Shown one piece after another: positions 36,188 to 45,784 of a stretch of DNA of 64,000 nt. Position 1 is the first letter of the stretch. Each line of letters starts with the position of its first letter. Under the pieces are notes generated by a model that worked only from the letters and a program-made list of their open reading frames with translations, searched no databases and was not told the origin of the DNA. Source of the stretch: Achromobacter piechaudii NBRC 102461 (GTDB taxonomy: Bacteria; Pseudomonadota; Gammaproteobacteria; Burkholderiales; Burkholderiaceae_B); assembly GCF_001571245.1 (NCBI RefSeq), contig NZ_BCTK01000013.1, positions 124,001-188,000 of the forward strand, written 5' to 3'. Position numbers and translations under genes: made by a program.

Positions 36188-37765
36188 ATGCGCAACACTG
36201 TAAAGGCCGCCCTGAGCTACGGCGCGCTGGCGCTGGCCCTGGCGACAACTGGCGTTCACGCTGCCGAACCATCACGCATCCAGGTCGGCATCAGCGGCGA
36301 TATCCGTAGTACGGACCCCGGTGTGAACCGAGACGAAAACACCGACGCAGTCGTCATGCACATGGTGGAAGGCCTGGTGGCCTACCGCGAGGACGCAACC
36401 GTGGGCCCAATGCTGGCCGAGTCGGTCAACGTGTCTGACGACGGACGCAGCTATCGCTTCACCTTGCGTGAGGGGGTGCGCTTTCACAATGGTGCGCCGC
36501 TGACCGCCGCCGAAGTCTTGTGGACCTGGCGCCGTTACCTCGATCCCAATACGCATTGGCGCTGTCTGGGCGACTTCGATGGACGTGGCTTGCTCAAGGT
36601 GCAGGACATCAGCAGTCCGGACCCGATGACCGTGGTCTTCACGCTGGAGCAGCCCAATGCCTTGTTTCTGGCGACGATGGCCAGAACCGATTGCGGCGGC
36701 ACGGGCATACTGCATCCGGACTCGCTGACGCCCGAAGGCGCGTGGCGTTCACCGGTGGGCACCGGCCCGTTCAAGCTGGGGCAATGGCAACGCGGGCAGT
36801 ATGTCGAGCTGCAACGCTTTGCCGACTACGCCGCGCGTCCCGAGGCAAAACCTGACGGCTATACCGGCAACAAGGCGGCGCTGGTGGACCAGGTGCGCTT
36901 TGTCGTGATTCCCGACAACGCAACGGCCAAGGCCGCGCTGATGGCGCGCGGCGTCGATCTGCTGCCCGACGTCACGGCCACCGACGCGGCCGACTTGAAG
37001 CAGTCCAAGGGTTTGACCATCCAGGTCAGCCCGGCGATGTCCATCAACGGCCTGTTGTTCCAGACTCGCGACCCTTTGCTCAAAGATGTGCGCATCCGCC
37101 GAGCCATTGCGCTGTCGCTGGACTACGGCCAAATGGTGGCCACGCTGTCCAGCGGCCTGTCCAAGGTCAACAACTCGGCCGTGCCCAGCAGCAGCACCTA
37201 CTACGACGCGGCCACGGCCAAGGGCTACAGCACCGATCTGACCGAAGCCCGCGCCTTGCTGAACGCGGCCGGCTATCGTGGTCAGCCGATCAAGATGATC
37301 GTGAACAAGCGCTATCCGCAGATGTTCGATATGGGCATTCTGAGCCAGGCGATGTTGGCGGCCGTGGGCATCAACATCCAGATGGAAACGCTGGAGTGGG
37401 GCACGCAGCTTGAGCGCTACCAAAGCGGCAACTATCAGATGATGGCGTTCTCGTATTCGCCGCGGTTCGATCCGGCGTTGAGTTTCGAGCAGGTGCTGGG
37501 CGACAAGTCCAAGGAAGCCCGCAAGGTCTGGGATAACGCGGACGCCATCGGCATACTGCATCAGGCCATGCGCGAAGCCGAACCGGCCAAGCGCCAGGCG
37601 CTGTTCGATCAGTTGCATGGCATGCTGATCAACGACGTGCCCATGGTCATCATCTATAACGGGACCGCCATCGGCGCCTTCCGCGATGATGTTCAAGGCT
37701 ATCGAACCTGGCCGATTTCCAAGCCGCGCCTGTGGGGCGTGTCTTTGGCGCCGACCGCGAAGTAG
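36188..37765 (+). CDS. ABC transporter substrate-binding protein, family 5 (peptide/nickel type)
   Basis: 525 residues; signal peptide ends 'TTGVHAAEP' near residue 25. SBP_bac_5 blocks: 'DIRSTDPGVNRDENTDAVV', 'DGRSYRFTLREGVRFHNG', 'SPVGTGPFKLGQW', 'VRIRRAIALSLDYGQMV'. Start ATG 36188 follows AAGGAGGAGTACTTC; the in-frame ATG 36170 lies before this ribosome site and is not the start. First gene of a full importer (SBP, two permeases, fused ATPase). Usual ligands are peptides, opines, glutathione or Ni; the neighbouring hydrolase and aminotransferase point to a modified amino acid. Confidence 0.92.
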   Translation: MRNTVKAALSYGALALALATTGVHAAEPSRIQVGISGDIRSTDPGVNRDENTDAVVMHMVEGLVAYREDATVGPMLAESVNVSDDGRSYRFTLREGVRFHNGAPLTAAEVLWTWRRYLDPNTHWRCLGDFDGRGLLKVQDISSPDPMTVVFTLEQPNALFLATMARTDCGGTGILHPDSLTPEGAWRSPVGTGPFKLGQWQRGQYVELQRFADYAARPEAKPDGYTGNKAALVDQVRFVVIPDNATAKAALMARGVDLLPDVTATDAADLKQSKGLTIQVSPAMSINGLLFQTRDPLLKDVRIRRAIALSLDYGQMVATLSSGLSKVNNSAVPSSSTYYDAATAKGYSTDLTEARALLNAAGYRGQPIKMIVNKRYPQMFDMGILSQAMLAAVGINIQMETLEWGTQLERYQSGNYQMMAFSYSPRFDPALSFEQVLGDKSKEARKVWDNADAIGILHQAMREAEPAKRQALFDQLHGMLINDVPMVIIYNGTAIGAFRDDVQGYRTWPISKPRLWGVSLAPTAK

Positions 37766-37772
37766 GCCCGTC

Positions 37773-38714
37773 ATGTTGCGATTCTTCCTTCAGCGTGTGG
37801 GCATGGCGCTGCCCACGTTACTGCTGATCTCGATCATGGTGTTCGGCCTGATCCGCTTCATCCCCGGCGACCCTGCCTTGCTGATGCTGGGGGATATGGC
37901 GGACTCGCAAAGCCTGGCCGACATGCGCAAGACCCTGGGCTTGGATCACTCATTTGCGACCCAGTACCTGATATGGATCCGGGCGGTGTTGAGCGGCGAC
38001 TTCGGCTTTTCCATCAGCAGCAGCCAGCCGGTGCTGGACCTGCTTGTCGAGCGTTTCAGCGTTAGCGCCGTCATGGTCCTGATCTCGGTGGGCCTGGCGG
38101 TGCTGCTGGCCGTTCCCGTGGGCCTGTACGCGGCCTGGAAGCAGAACAGCCTGATGGATCTGGGCCTGGTCGCCAGCGCCACCTTGCTGCTGTCGATTCC
38201 CGCTTTCTGGCTGGGCTTGTTGCTGCTGTATTTCTTCGGCATGAAGCTGGGGTGGCTGCCTATCGTCGGCTACGTCAGTGTCAGCGCAGATCCGTTGCAC
38301 GGCCTGAGCTATCTGGTCCTGCCGGTGGTGACGCTGACGCTGGTGGAGTTTGGCTCCATCGCCCGCATGGCGCGCGCCAGCACGATCGAGGTCTTGCGGC
38401 TGGAATACATCGCCCACGCCCGCGCCAAAGGCCTGTCGGAAACGGCCGTGCTGTGGCGCCATGCGCTGCGCAACGCCTTTGCGCCGACCTGGACGCTGGT
38501 GGGCCTGATCCTGGGCAATCTGCTGGGCGGTATTGCCGTGCTGGAAACCGTCTTCACCCTGCCGGGCATCGGCCGGCTCATGGTGGATTCGATTTTTGCC
38601 CGCGACTATCCCGTCTTGCAGGGGTGCCTTTTGTTGATCACCAGCATCTATGTGGTGGTGAATTTGGTCGTTGACCTGCTGTATCCGGTCTTTGATCCTA
38701 GGGTGAAACTATGA
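37773..38714 (+). CDS. ABC transporter permease (DppB type)
   Basis: 313 residues, about six membrane helices, start 'MLRFFLQRVGMALPTLLLIS' and 'RFIPGDPALLMLG', both typical of DppB/OppB. The EAA loop is 'EYIAHARAKGLSETAVLWRHALRNA'-like (about residues 210-235). ATG 37773 is 7 bases after the binding-protein stop and the gene overlaps the next by ATGA. Forms the membrane channel with the DppC-type partner. Confidence 0.92.
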   Translation: MLRFFLQRVGMALPTLLLISIMVFGLIRFIPGDPALLMLGDMADSQSLADMRKTLGLDHSFATQYLIWIRAVLSGDFGFSISSSQPVLDLLVERFSVSAVMVLISVGLAVLLAVPVGLYAAWKQNSLMDLGLVASATLLLSIPAFWLGLLLLYFFGMKLGWLPIVGYVSVSADPLHGLSYLVLPVVTLTLVEFGSIARMARASTIEVLRLEYIAHARAKGLSETAVLWRHALRNAFAPTWTLVGLILGNLLGGIAVLETVFTLPGIGRLMVDSIFARDYPVLQGCLLLITSIYVVVNLVVDLLYPVFDPRVKL

Positions 38715-39568
38715 ATGGCAACGCCATCTCTTTGCCGGCTGCGCCGGTGTGGCGGCGCAGCCTGCCGGCGCTCAATGCCTTGATTGGCGGCGGCCTGTTG
38801 CTGGGGCTGGTCGCGCTGGCTCTGCTGGGCCTGGTGTGGACGCCTTATGACCCGCTCAAGCTCAATCTGAGCCTGCGGCTTCAACCGCCCGGCGCGCTGC
38901 ATTGGCTGGGCACGGACGAATTCGGCCGTGACGTCCTGAGCCGGCTGATCATCGGCGCGTCGACCAGCTTGTGGATCAGCCTCTTGTCCGTGGCGGTGGC
39001 CCTGGTATGCGGCACGCTGATCGGCATGCTGGCCGGTTACCTGCGCGGCTGGACCGACCGGATCCTGATGATGTTCAACGACGCGCTGCTGGCCTTTCCC
39101 GGCATTTTGCTGGCGCTGGGCATCATGGCCGTCCTGGGCGCAAGCCAGTACAGCATCGTGCTGGCGCTGGGCATGGCGTATACGCCGTCGGTGGTTCGAG
39201 TGGTGCGCGGCAGTGTGCTGTCGCTGCGCGAGCGCGAGTTCATCGAGGCGTCCCGAGTCATCGGCAATTCCGAGCTGTACACGATGTTCCGCCACATCGT
39301 TCCCAACTGCCTGGCGCCCTTGTGCGTGTTGGCTACCAGCATGTTCGGCTGGGCCTTGCTGTCCGAAAGCGCACTGAGCTTTCTGGGCCTGGGCGTGCCG
39401 CCGCCCGCTGCCACCTGGGGCAGCATGCTGGCGGCCAGCCGTCCTTACATCGCATCGGCCGCGTGGCTGGGCGTGTTTCCCGGCGTGCTGATCAGCGTGG
39501 CGTTGCTGGGTATCAATCTGTTTGGCGATGCGTTGCGCGATCACCTCGATCCGCGCATGAGGAAATGA
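38711..39568 (+). CDS. ABC transporter permease (DppC type)
   Basis: 285 residues with an N-terminal helix ('ALIGGGLLLGLVALALLGLV'), the 'HWLGTDEFGRDVLSRLIIGA' block typical of DppC and the EAA loop 'EFIEASRVIGNSELYTMFRHIVP' (about 180-205). Its start overlaps the DppB-type gene (ATGA) and its stop overlaps the first ATG of the ATPase gene, so the three are tightly coupled. Confidence 0.92.
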   Translation: MNGNAISLPAAPVWRRSLPALNALIGGGLLLGLVALALLGLVWTPYDPLKLNLSLRLQPPGALHWLGTDEFGRDVLSRLIIGASTSLWISLLSVAVALVCGTLIGMLAGYLRGWTDRILMMFNDALLAFPGILLALGIMAVLGASQYSIVLALGMAYTPSVVRVVRGSVLSLREREFIEASRVIGNSELYTMFRHIVPNCLAPLCVLATSMFGWALLSESALSFLGLGVPPPAATWGSMLAASRPYIASAAWLGVFPGVLISVALLGINLFGDALRDHLDPRMRK

Positions 39569-39570
39569 GC

Positions 39571-41202
39571 ATGATCGAGAAAGCGCCTCTATTGTCTGTA
39601 AAGCATTTGAAGATCCGCGCCGGCGTGGATGGCCCGATGGCCGTGAACGACGTCAGTTTCGAGCTGGCGCCAGGCGAGATCCTGGCGCTGGTGGGAGAGT
39701 CGGGCAGCGGCAAGACCATGGCCGCCCGCTCGGTCATCGGCCTGTTGCCCGCACCCATGCAGGTCGCGGGCGGCAGCATCAGCTTCAAAGGCCAGGTGCT
39801 GGACACGCGCAACGCGCGCGCCCTGCGCCGAGTTCGCGGGGCCGAGATCGGCATGGTGTTCCAGGAGCCCATGGTGTCGCTCAACCCGGCGCTGACCATC
39901 GGCCGGCAAATGAGCGAAGCGCTCAAGCTGCATACCCGGCTTGGCGCGGCTGAGATCCGCCAGCGTTGTCTGACCATGCTGGAGCGCATCGGCATCAAGG
40001 ATCCGGTGCGCTGCCTGACCGCCTATCCGCACGAATTCTCGGGCGGCATGCGCCAGCGCATCATGCTGGCGTCCGTCATGCTGCTGCGTCCAGCGCTGTT
40101 GATCGCGGATGAACCCACCACGGCGCTGGATTGCCTGGCGCAGTTGGATGTCATCGAACTGATGCTGGAACTGACGCGCGAGCAGGGCACGGCTGTGTTG
40201 TTCATCAGTCATGACCTGTCACTGGTGGCGCGCTATGCGCATAAGGTTGTGGTCATGCGCAATGGGCAGGCGGTGGAGCAGGGGCCGACGGCCTCGATCC
40301 TGCTGAACCCGCAAGCCGAGTACACCCGCCAGTTGCTTGAGGCGCTGCCGCGCCGGGGTGTCTTGCCGCCTTTGCCCCAGGCAGACACCCCGCTGGTCGA
40401 GGTCAAGGGCGTATGCATCGAATACCCCGGACAGCGCAGCTTCTGGCGGCGCAGCGCTGCCTATCGCGTGGTGCGCAGCGTGGACCTGAGCATCGCGCCG
40501 GGTGAAACGCTGGCGCTGGTCGGGGGCAGCGGTTCCGGCAAGACCACGCTGGGGCGCGCGGTGGCCGGCTTGGTCAAACCCTGCGCGGGAAGCATCGAGT
40601 TCGAAGGCGTGGACCTGATCAAGTCCGTCAACCGCAGCGCGCGCCTGCAATGCCAGATGATCTTTCAGGACCCGTATTCCTCGTTGGATCCGCGCATGCG
40701 AATCGGGCAGATCCTGGCCGAACCCCTGCGGCATAGCGATGACCTGAACGACGCGCAGCGGCGGACGCGGGTAGCGGAAACGCTGAACGATGTCGGCCTG
40801 AATCCGTCGTTCAGAGACCGCTTTCCGCATCAACTGTCTGGCGGCCAGCGTCAGCGCGTGGCCATTGGCCGTGCGCTGGTGCGACGGCCGAAGATGGTCA
40901 TTGCCGACGAACCGATCTCGGCGCTGGACATGACCATCCAGAAGCAGATTCTGGATCTGTTCGAGCGCTTGCAGAAGCAATACGGATTTGCCTGCCTGTT
41001 CATCTCGCACGATCTGGCCGCCGTCGAACGGATTGCGCATCGCGTGGCGGTGATGAACCAGGGCGAAATTGTCGAGATCGCCGGACGCGACGCCCTGTTC
41101 GACAAACCGCAACACCCTTACACGCGCCAATTGCTGGCCGCAGCCAGCCCGCTGGAAAAGTTGGCTGATGGTGGCTATCGCGTCCGCGCGGCCCAAGCCT
41201 GA
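39571..41202 (+). CDS. ABC transporter ATPase with two fused nucleotide-binding domains
   Basis: 543 residues: NBD1 about 8-255 (Walker A 'GESGSGKT', signature 'FSGGMRQR', Walker B '[12 protein letters not shown]') and NBD2 about 270-535 (Walker A 'GGSGSGKT', signature 'LSGGQRQR', Walker B '[12 protein letters not shown]'), each followed by the peptide-importer C-terminal extension ('HPYTRQLL' in the second). It combines the DppD and DppF roles in one chain. Start is taken as ATG 39571, seven bases after GGA; ATG 39565 overlapping the permease stop is the alternative. Energises the importer encoded upstream. Confidence 0.93.
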   Translation: MIEKAPLLSVKHLKIRAGVDGPMAVNDVSFELAPGEILALVGESGSGKTMAARSVIGLLPAPMQVAGGSISFKGQVLDTRNARALRRVRGAEIGMVFQEPMVSLNPALTIGRQMSEALKLHTRLGAAEIRQRCLTMLERIGIKDPVRCLTAYPHEFSGGMRQRIMLASVMLLRPALLIADEPTTALDCLAQLDVIELMLELTREQGTAVLFISHDLSLVARYAHKVVVMRNGQAVEQGPTASILLNPQAEYTRQLLEALPRRGVLPPLPQADTPLVEVKGVCIEYPGQRSFWRRSAAYRVVRSVDLSIAPGETLALVGGSGSGKTTLGRAVAGLVKPCAGSIEFEGVDLIKSVNRSARLQCQMIFQDPYSSLDPRMRIGQILAEPLRHSDDLNDAQRRTRVAETLNDVGLNPSFRDRFPHQLSGGQRQRVAIGRALVRRPKMVIADEPISALDMTIQKQILDLFERLQKQYGFACLFISHDLAAVERIAHRVAVMNQGEIVEIAGRDALFDKPQHPYTRQLLAAASPLEKLADGGYRVRAAQA

Positions 41203-41236
41203 GCCGGCCCCCGTTTCAAACATCAAAGGAAATTCC

Positions 41237-42553
41237 ATGACCGACGCCAGCACCGTTTCCCATGCCTTCTGGGCGCCTTTCACCCCCATGCGGCAGTTTC
41301 AGCAGCAACCCATGATGTTCGAAAGCGCCGAAGGCATGTACTACCGCACGCCCGACGGCCGCAAGATCCTGGACGCCATGGCCGGCCTGTGGTGCGTCAA
41401 TGCCGGCCACGGCCAGCCCAGCATTGTGCAGGCCATTCAAGAGGCTGCGGCGCGCCTGGACTTCGTGTCCTCGTTCAAGATGAGCCATCCGGCCGCGCAA
41501 GCCATGTCGGATGCCTTGATTGCCTTGGCGCCCGAGGGCATGACCAACGTGTTCTTCACCAACTCCGGCTCCGAAGCCGTCGACACCGCATTGAAGATCG
41601 CGCGTGCCTATCATCAGGCTCGTGGCGACAGCCGCCGCACCAAGTTCATCGGCCGCGCCAAGGGCTATCACGGCATGGGCTTTGGCGGCCTGTCCGTCTC
41701 GGGTATCGGCCGCCAGAAACGCGACTTCGGGCCGCTGCTGGGCGAGGTCAGCCATTTGCCGCTGCCGTATGACGCCAGCATGCGCTTTAGCGCCGGCCAG
41801 CCGGAGCAGGGCGCCAGCTATGCCGAAGCGCTTGCGCAGTTGCTGGACATCCAGGACCCGGGCACGGTTGCCGCCGTCATTGTCGAGCCGGTCACGGGCT
41901 CGGGCGGCGTCTATCCGCCGCCGGTCGGTTATCTGCAACGCTTGCGCGAGCTGTGCACGCAGCATGGCGTGCTGCTGATCTTTGATGAAGTGATCACCGG
42001 CTTCGGGCGAGTGGGCGGCAATTTCGCCGCGCAGGTCTTTGGCGTCACGCCCGACTTGATGACCGTGGCCAAGGGGCTGACCAACGGCGCGGTGCCCATG
42101 GGCGGGGTCATCGTCAGCAGCGACGTTTATCAGGCCTTCATGGCCGGCCCGCCGCAAGCGGTGGAACTGATGCACGGCTACACCTATTCCGCCCACCCGC
42201 TGGCGTGCGCGGCCGGGCTGGCCACGCTGCGTTTGCATCAGGAACTGGGCATCAACGCCATGGTGCAAGAGATCAGTCCCTTCTGGCAGTCCCAGGCACT
42301 GGCGCTCAAAGGCCTGCCGCATGTTAATGATGTGCGCAGCATCGGGCTGTTGTGCGCCGTGGATGTAGCGCCTCGCGCCGGCGCGGCCGGTATGCGAGGC
42401 GCGGACGTCGCCCGCTATTGCTTTGAGCACGGCGTGCTGGTGCGTGCGTCCGGCGACATGATCGTCATTTCGCCGCCGCTGATCGTCAGCCAGGCTCAGG
42501 TCGAACAGATCTTTGAATGCTTGCGGCAGGCGCTACTTGTTGATGGCATATGA
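41237..42553 (+). CDS. Class III aminotransferase, omega-amino acid:pyruvate type
   Basis: 438 residues, PLP fold type I. Landmarks: 'FFTNSGSEAVDTALKIARAY', 'GRAKGYHGMGFGGLSVSG', 'IFDEVITGFGRVG' with the PLP Asp, and the Schiff-base Lys279 in 'TVAKGLTNGAVPMGG'. Closest in pattern to beta-alanine:pyruvate transaminases (compare 'WAPFTPMRQFQ' start and 'LDAMAGLWCVNAGHG'). ATG 41237 with AAAGGAAATTCC upstream, 34 bases after the ATPase gene. It probably transaminates the amine released from the imported compound. A convergent terminator hairpin follows. Confidence 0.88.
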   Translation: MTDASTVSHAFWAPFTPMRQFQQQPMMFESAEGMYYRTPDGRKILDAMAGLWCVNAGHGQPSIVQAIQEAAARLDFVSSFKMSHPAAQAMSDALIALAPEGMTNVFFTNSGSEAVDTALKIARAYHQARGDSRRTKFIGRAKGYHGMGFGGLSVSGIGRQKRDFGPLLGEVSHLPLPYDASMRFSAGQPEQGASYAEALAQLLDIQDPGTVAAVIVEPVTGSGGVYPPPVGYLQRLRELCTQHGVLLIFDEVITGFGRVGGNFAAQVFGVTPDLMTVAKGLTNGAVPMGGVIVSSDVYQAFMAGPPQAVELMHGYTYSAHPLACAAGLATLRLHQELGINAMVQEISPFWQSQALALKGLPHVNDVRSIGLLCAVDVAPRAGAAGMRGADVARYCFEHGVLVRASGDMIVISPPLIVSQAQVEQIFECLRQALLVDGI

Positions 42554-42598
42554 CCAGGCCGGTTTAGGACGAGGAACACCAGCACCGCGCGGCGCACA

Positions 42599-42626
42599 CG
42601 CAATGGCTCACCTCGGAGCCATTGCG
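42599..42626. terminator. Bidirectional terminator hairpin
   Basis: Perfect 11-bp stem CGCAATGGCTC / GAGCCATTGCG with loop ACCTCG, placed in the 81-base gap between the convergent aminotransferase and chemoreceptor genes. No T-run, but the stem is the strongest in the window. Confidence 0.7.
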
Positions 42627-42634
42627 TCGGATGA

Positions 42635-44257
42635 TCAGGTCAACATCAGCGCGCCGCGCTCGTGCGTCGGGGCGCCAACTTCCACGCGCCGTGCGCCATC
42701 CTCGCCCAGGCGGAACACGCCGACCGCTCTCACCAAGGCATGCGCCTGGTCCTGCATCGAGCCCGCCGCCGCAGCAGCTTCTTCGACCAGCGCGGCATTC
42801 TGCTGGGTCACTTCGTCCATCTGCGACACCGCGCGGTTGACCTGCTCGATACCCGCAGCCTGTTCTTGCGATGCCGCGGCGATCTCGCCCATGATGTCTG
42901 TCACGCGCTTCACGGATGCGACCACGTCCTGCATCGTCGCGCCTGCGTTTTCCGCGTGGTTACTGCCTTCGGCCACCTTGCCGGCCGACCCTTCGATCAA
43001 CGCCTTGACCTCACGCGCGGCCTGCGCGCTGCGTTGCGCCAACGACCGCACCTCGCCCGCGACCACCGCAAAGCCCTTGCCCTGCTCGCCCGCCCTGGCC
43101 GCTTCGACAGCGGCGTTCGGCGCCAGGATATTGGTCTGGAACGCGATCCCATCAATGACCGAAACAATCTCGGAAATCTGACGCGAACTGGCGGAGATAT
43201 CCGCCATCGTGCTCACCACCGCCGACACGACCGCGCCGCCCCGGTGGGCAATTTCGGAAGCGCTTGCCGCCAATTGATTGGCCTGACGCGCATTGTCGGC
43301 ATTTTGTTTGACGGTCGACGCCAGTTCTTCCATCGATGCGGCGGTTTCTTCCAGCGAAGCGGCCTGCTCTTCGGTCCGGCTGGACAGGTCGGTGTTGCCG
43401 GCCGCAATTTGTCCCGCAGCGCTGGATATGGTTTCCGACCCCGCTCGAATAGTCCGGACGGCGCCGGCCAGCTTGTCCTGCATATCGCGCAGCGCGCGCA
43501 TCAGTCGGCCGGTTTCATCCCGAGTGTCGGCGTGGATGGGTTGGCCAAGATCGCCACGCGCCACGGTCTCCGCCACCATGACTGCTTGGGCAAGCGGCGC
43601 CGTAATCGACTTGGCCACTCTCCATGCGAATAAGCCGCCCAGCACAATCGCCAGCGCCGACAAAAGCAGATTCATCGTGCCCGCGTTGTCGATCACCTTC
43701 TGGCTGGCGACGCCGGCGTCCTGCATCTCGGCAGATTGAATCCGGGAAATCTCGATGACGCGGTTTTGCAGGGTGTCCAGCAGCGGAAGGGTTTCGTCCA
43801 GCAAGCTTTGGCGAGCGGCGTCGCGTTCACCATTCTTGAGCAGTGCGCCCACCTTCTGGAATGACGCCACATAGCGGCCGCGCACGTCTTCCAATAAGCG
43901 CAACTTCAGGCGGTCATCTTCGGTCTGGAACAACGGCCGAAGCACGTCCAGCGCCTGATCGATCACCTTCTTGTTCGCGTCGATGCGAGCAAACAGCGCG
44001 TCGGCCGCGCGGGGATCGGTATTGACGATCAGTTCGAGATTCGCGCGCGCATTGGCGCGCGTCGTCACGTCGATGGTGTTGATGGCGTTCGCTTTGGCCC
44101 AGGTCTGTAGCGTGATCGCCCGGTTGATGCCGCCGATGTGGGTCAGCTCGTACTGCGACAAGCCAGTGAGCGCCAGCAGTAGCGCGAGTACGGTGCCAAA
44201 ACCCAGCGTCAGCCGGGTGCCGATGGACAGGTTGCCAAGAGAGAAGCGCGAGAACAT
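42635..44257 (-). CDS. Methyl-accepting chemotaxis protein
   Basis: 540 residues: membrane helix about 12-32, periplasmic four-helix-bundle sensor (about 35-190), second helix about 193-212, HAMP ('[27 protein letters not shown]', by position about 213-265), then the cytoplasmic coiled coil. The hairpin tip reads '[20 protein letters not shown]', where the near-invariant sequence has Leu at the Pro position. No NWETF pentapeptide at the C-terminus. Methylation regions such as '[20 protein letters not shown]' are intact. Start ATG 44257. The ligand is unknown; its position beside an importer may hint at an amino compound. Confidence 0.9.
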   Translation of the reverse strand: MFSRFSLGNLSIGTRLTLGFGTVLALLLALTGLSQYELTHIGGINRAITLQTWAKANAINTIDVTTRANARANLELIVNTDPRAADALFARIDANKKVIDQALDVLRPLFQTEDDRLKLRLLEDVRGRYVASFQKVGALLKNGERDAARQSLLDETLPLLDTLQNRVIEISRIQSAEMQDAGVASQKVIDNAGTMNLLLSALAIVLGGLFAWRVAKSITAPLAQAVMVAETVARGDLGQPIHADTRDETGRLMRALRDMQDKLAGAVRTIRAGSETISSAAGQIAAGNTDLSSRTEEQAASLEETAASMEELASTVKQNADNARQANQLAASASEIAHRGGAVVSAVVSTMADISASSRQISEIVSVIDGIAFQTNILAPNAAVEAARAGEQGKGFAVVAGEVRSLAQRSAQAAREVKALIEGSAGKVAEGSNHAENAGATMQDVVASVKRVTDIMGEIAAASQEQAAGIEQVNRAVSQMDEVTQQNAALVEEAAAAAGSMQDQAHALVRAVGVFRLGEDGARRVEVGAPTHERGALMLT

Positions 44258-44599
44258 GAATTTGTATTATGACCAAGGGAAAACCCGAGTATAGAAGTCA
44301 TGACACATTAAGCAATGTTTTTGTAATGAAAGTTTGCGATTTGGCAGGTTGGGGCGAAATATGGCCCGGCTGCCTCAAGCCGCTTTGGAGATCCCCGGGA
44401 GCTCGTGAAGCGGGTGATATTTCTCGAATCGCCTGCGCAGACCTTGGAAGCCGTACGTTTTTGCCTGGGCAAGCGCCAGCGCAAGCGGCCGGCGACGGGC
44501 CGGTTCTGCGATGTCCCAAATTCGGTTTCGGGGTCATCAGTGGCCGCTGACACCAAGCAACGTAAAATGCCGGGATTCCAGCTTCCACATGCTTCCCTT
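44258..44599. other. 342-base gap between chemoreceptor and small hypothetical gene
   Basis: Divergent promoter region. AT-richer over the first 80 bases, which should hold the chemoreceptor promoter; I see no clear sigma-28 site. The frame of the next gene stays open back to 44405, but nothing supports an earlier start except a possible ATG at 44567. Confidence 0.5.
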
Positions 44600-44890
44600 A
44601 TGAATCTCGATCGACTGCGTCGCGAATTTCCCGGCTTCGACATAAGCACCCTGCCGCCCCTGCCCGAAGGGTATATCGACTCGTCGAGCTACATCGATGC
44701 AGCGCCTTCGTTCGAGAACGTCGAGCGCGGCTTGAAGGTCTATATCGACTTCGCCAACTATGCCGACCGCGAATCCGGCAGGAGCCAGCGCTTCTGTGTT
44801 TCGCGCTACGACGAGGAAGAGGGCGACTACGAAGACGTCGCCCTGTCGACTAACGATTGGGCCGAAGTCGTTCGCTTCCTGACCGCCTGA
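44600..44890 (+). CDS. Small acidic hypothetical protein
   Basis: 96 residues ('MNLDRLRREFPGFDISTLPP...'), acidic, with 'VYIDFANYADRESG' and a terminal 'DDWAEVV'-like helix. No membrane segment or known domain. It has coding-like third-position GC and no overlapping competitor, and its codon use matches its neighbours. Ribosome site is weak, so the start is uncertain. Convergent with the enoyl-CoA hydratase gene, an inverted repeat in between. Function unknown. Confidence 0.55.
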   Translation: MNLDRLRREFPGFDISTLPPLPEGYIDSSSYIDAAPSFENVERGLKVYIDFANYADRESGRSQRFCVSRYDEEEGDYEDVALSTNDWAEVVRFLTA

Positions 44891-44922
44891 ATTCCCTTTC
44901 CGGGGGCGATCGATTTGCGCTC

Positions 44923-44939
44923 CGATCATCGGATGATCG
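44923..44939. repeat. Inverted repeat between convergent genes
   Basis: CGATCATC-G-GATGATCG, perfect 8-bp arms around one base. Too tight a centre for a stable short hairpin loop; may be part of a larger terminator with the flanking GGGGCGATC and GATCGACCCC. Confidence 0.4.
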
Positions 44940-45003
44940 ACCCCGCGACCGCTTGACTCCCCGTGGCGTTCTTTGATGTTGACGAGATGCTGCTCGTCTT
45001 CGG

Positions 45004-45774
45004 TCAGCGCCGCTCGAACTTCGGCGCGCGCTTTTCTTCAAATGCCTTCCGGCCTTCCTTCGCGTCAGCGGTGGCGAAGCAGATCGCCTGTAGATCGCGC
45101 TCGTATTCCACGGCCTTCTCAAGGGGCATCGACAGCGCGGCGCGCAGATTGACGCGTGCCGTCTCGGCCGCGATAGGCGCGCGCGAGGCGATGGTGGCGG
45201 CAAGCGCTTGTGCGCGTTCGCGCAACTGCTCTTGCGGCACCACCTCGCTCACCAGGCCCCAAGCCAGCGCCTGCTCGGCGCGGATGGGATCGCCGGTCAT
45301 CACCATCAGTGCGGCGTTGCTCGGGCCGATCGAATGGACAAGCTGCGCCGTCATGCCGCCGCCGCCGATCCAACCCAGCTTGATCTCGGGCGCGCCCAGG
45401 CGTGCGTTGTCGGAGGCGATGCGGATATCGCAGGCCAACGCCATTTCCAGGCCGCCGCCGAAGGTATAGCCATTGATCGCCGCCACCGTGGGCTTCTTCA
45501 ACATGCGCACGCAGTCGCAGTAGTCGAGCCGATTGCGAAAATCCCAGGGCGTGGCGTAGCGGTCAAGCTCGGTAATGTCCGAGCCGGCGCAGAAGGCCTT
45601 GGGCCCCGCGCCGGTCAGGATCACCGCGCGCACCTGCGAGTCGGTGTTGCATTGCTCCACCGCTGCGATCAGCAGGTCGGCCATCTCGGGCGTCATCGCG
45701 TTCAGCTTCTCGGGACGATTGAGTTCGATGATGGCGACATGGCCATCGATACTGAGATTGACGAGTGCGCTCAC
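45004..45774 (-). CDS. Enoyl-CoA hydratase/isomerase family protein
   Basis: 256 residues, crotonase fold. Oxyanion-hole segments 'AGPKAFCAGSDITEL' (about 62-70) and 'AINGYTFGGGLEMALACDIRIA' (about 100-118); catalytic acid position 'GAPEIKLGWIGGGGM', where Glu in 'PEIKLG' is one of the two usual glutamates. It hydrates or isomerises an acyl-CoA. Last gene of the seven-gene LacI-flanked operon; 10 bases downstream of the solute-binding-like gene and two genes from the CaiB-type CoA-transferase that would supply its thioester substrate. Confidence 0.9.
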   Translation of the reverse strand: MSALVNLSIDGHVAIIELNRPEKLNAMTPEMADLLIAAVEQCNTDSQVRAVILTGAGPKAFCAGSDITELDRYATPWDFRNRLDYCDCVRMLKKPTVAAINGYTFGGGLEMALACDIRIASDNARLGAPEIKLGWIGGGGMTAQLVHSIGPSNAALMVMTGDPIRAEQALAWGLVSEVVPQEQLRERAQALAATIASRAPIAAETARVNLRAALSMPLEKAVEYERDLQAICFATADAKEGRKAFEEKRAPKFERR

Positions 45775-45784
45775 GTCGAAATCC

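Noticed and set aside
36170-36190. ATG 36170 as start of the family-5 binding protein
   Set aside because: It would place the ribosome site AAGGAGGAG inside the gene; ATG 36188 fits both ribosome site and signal peptide.
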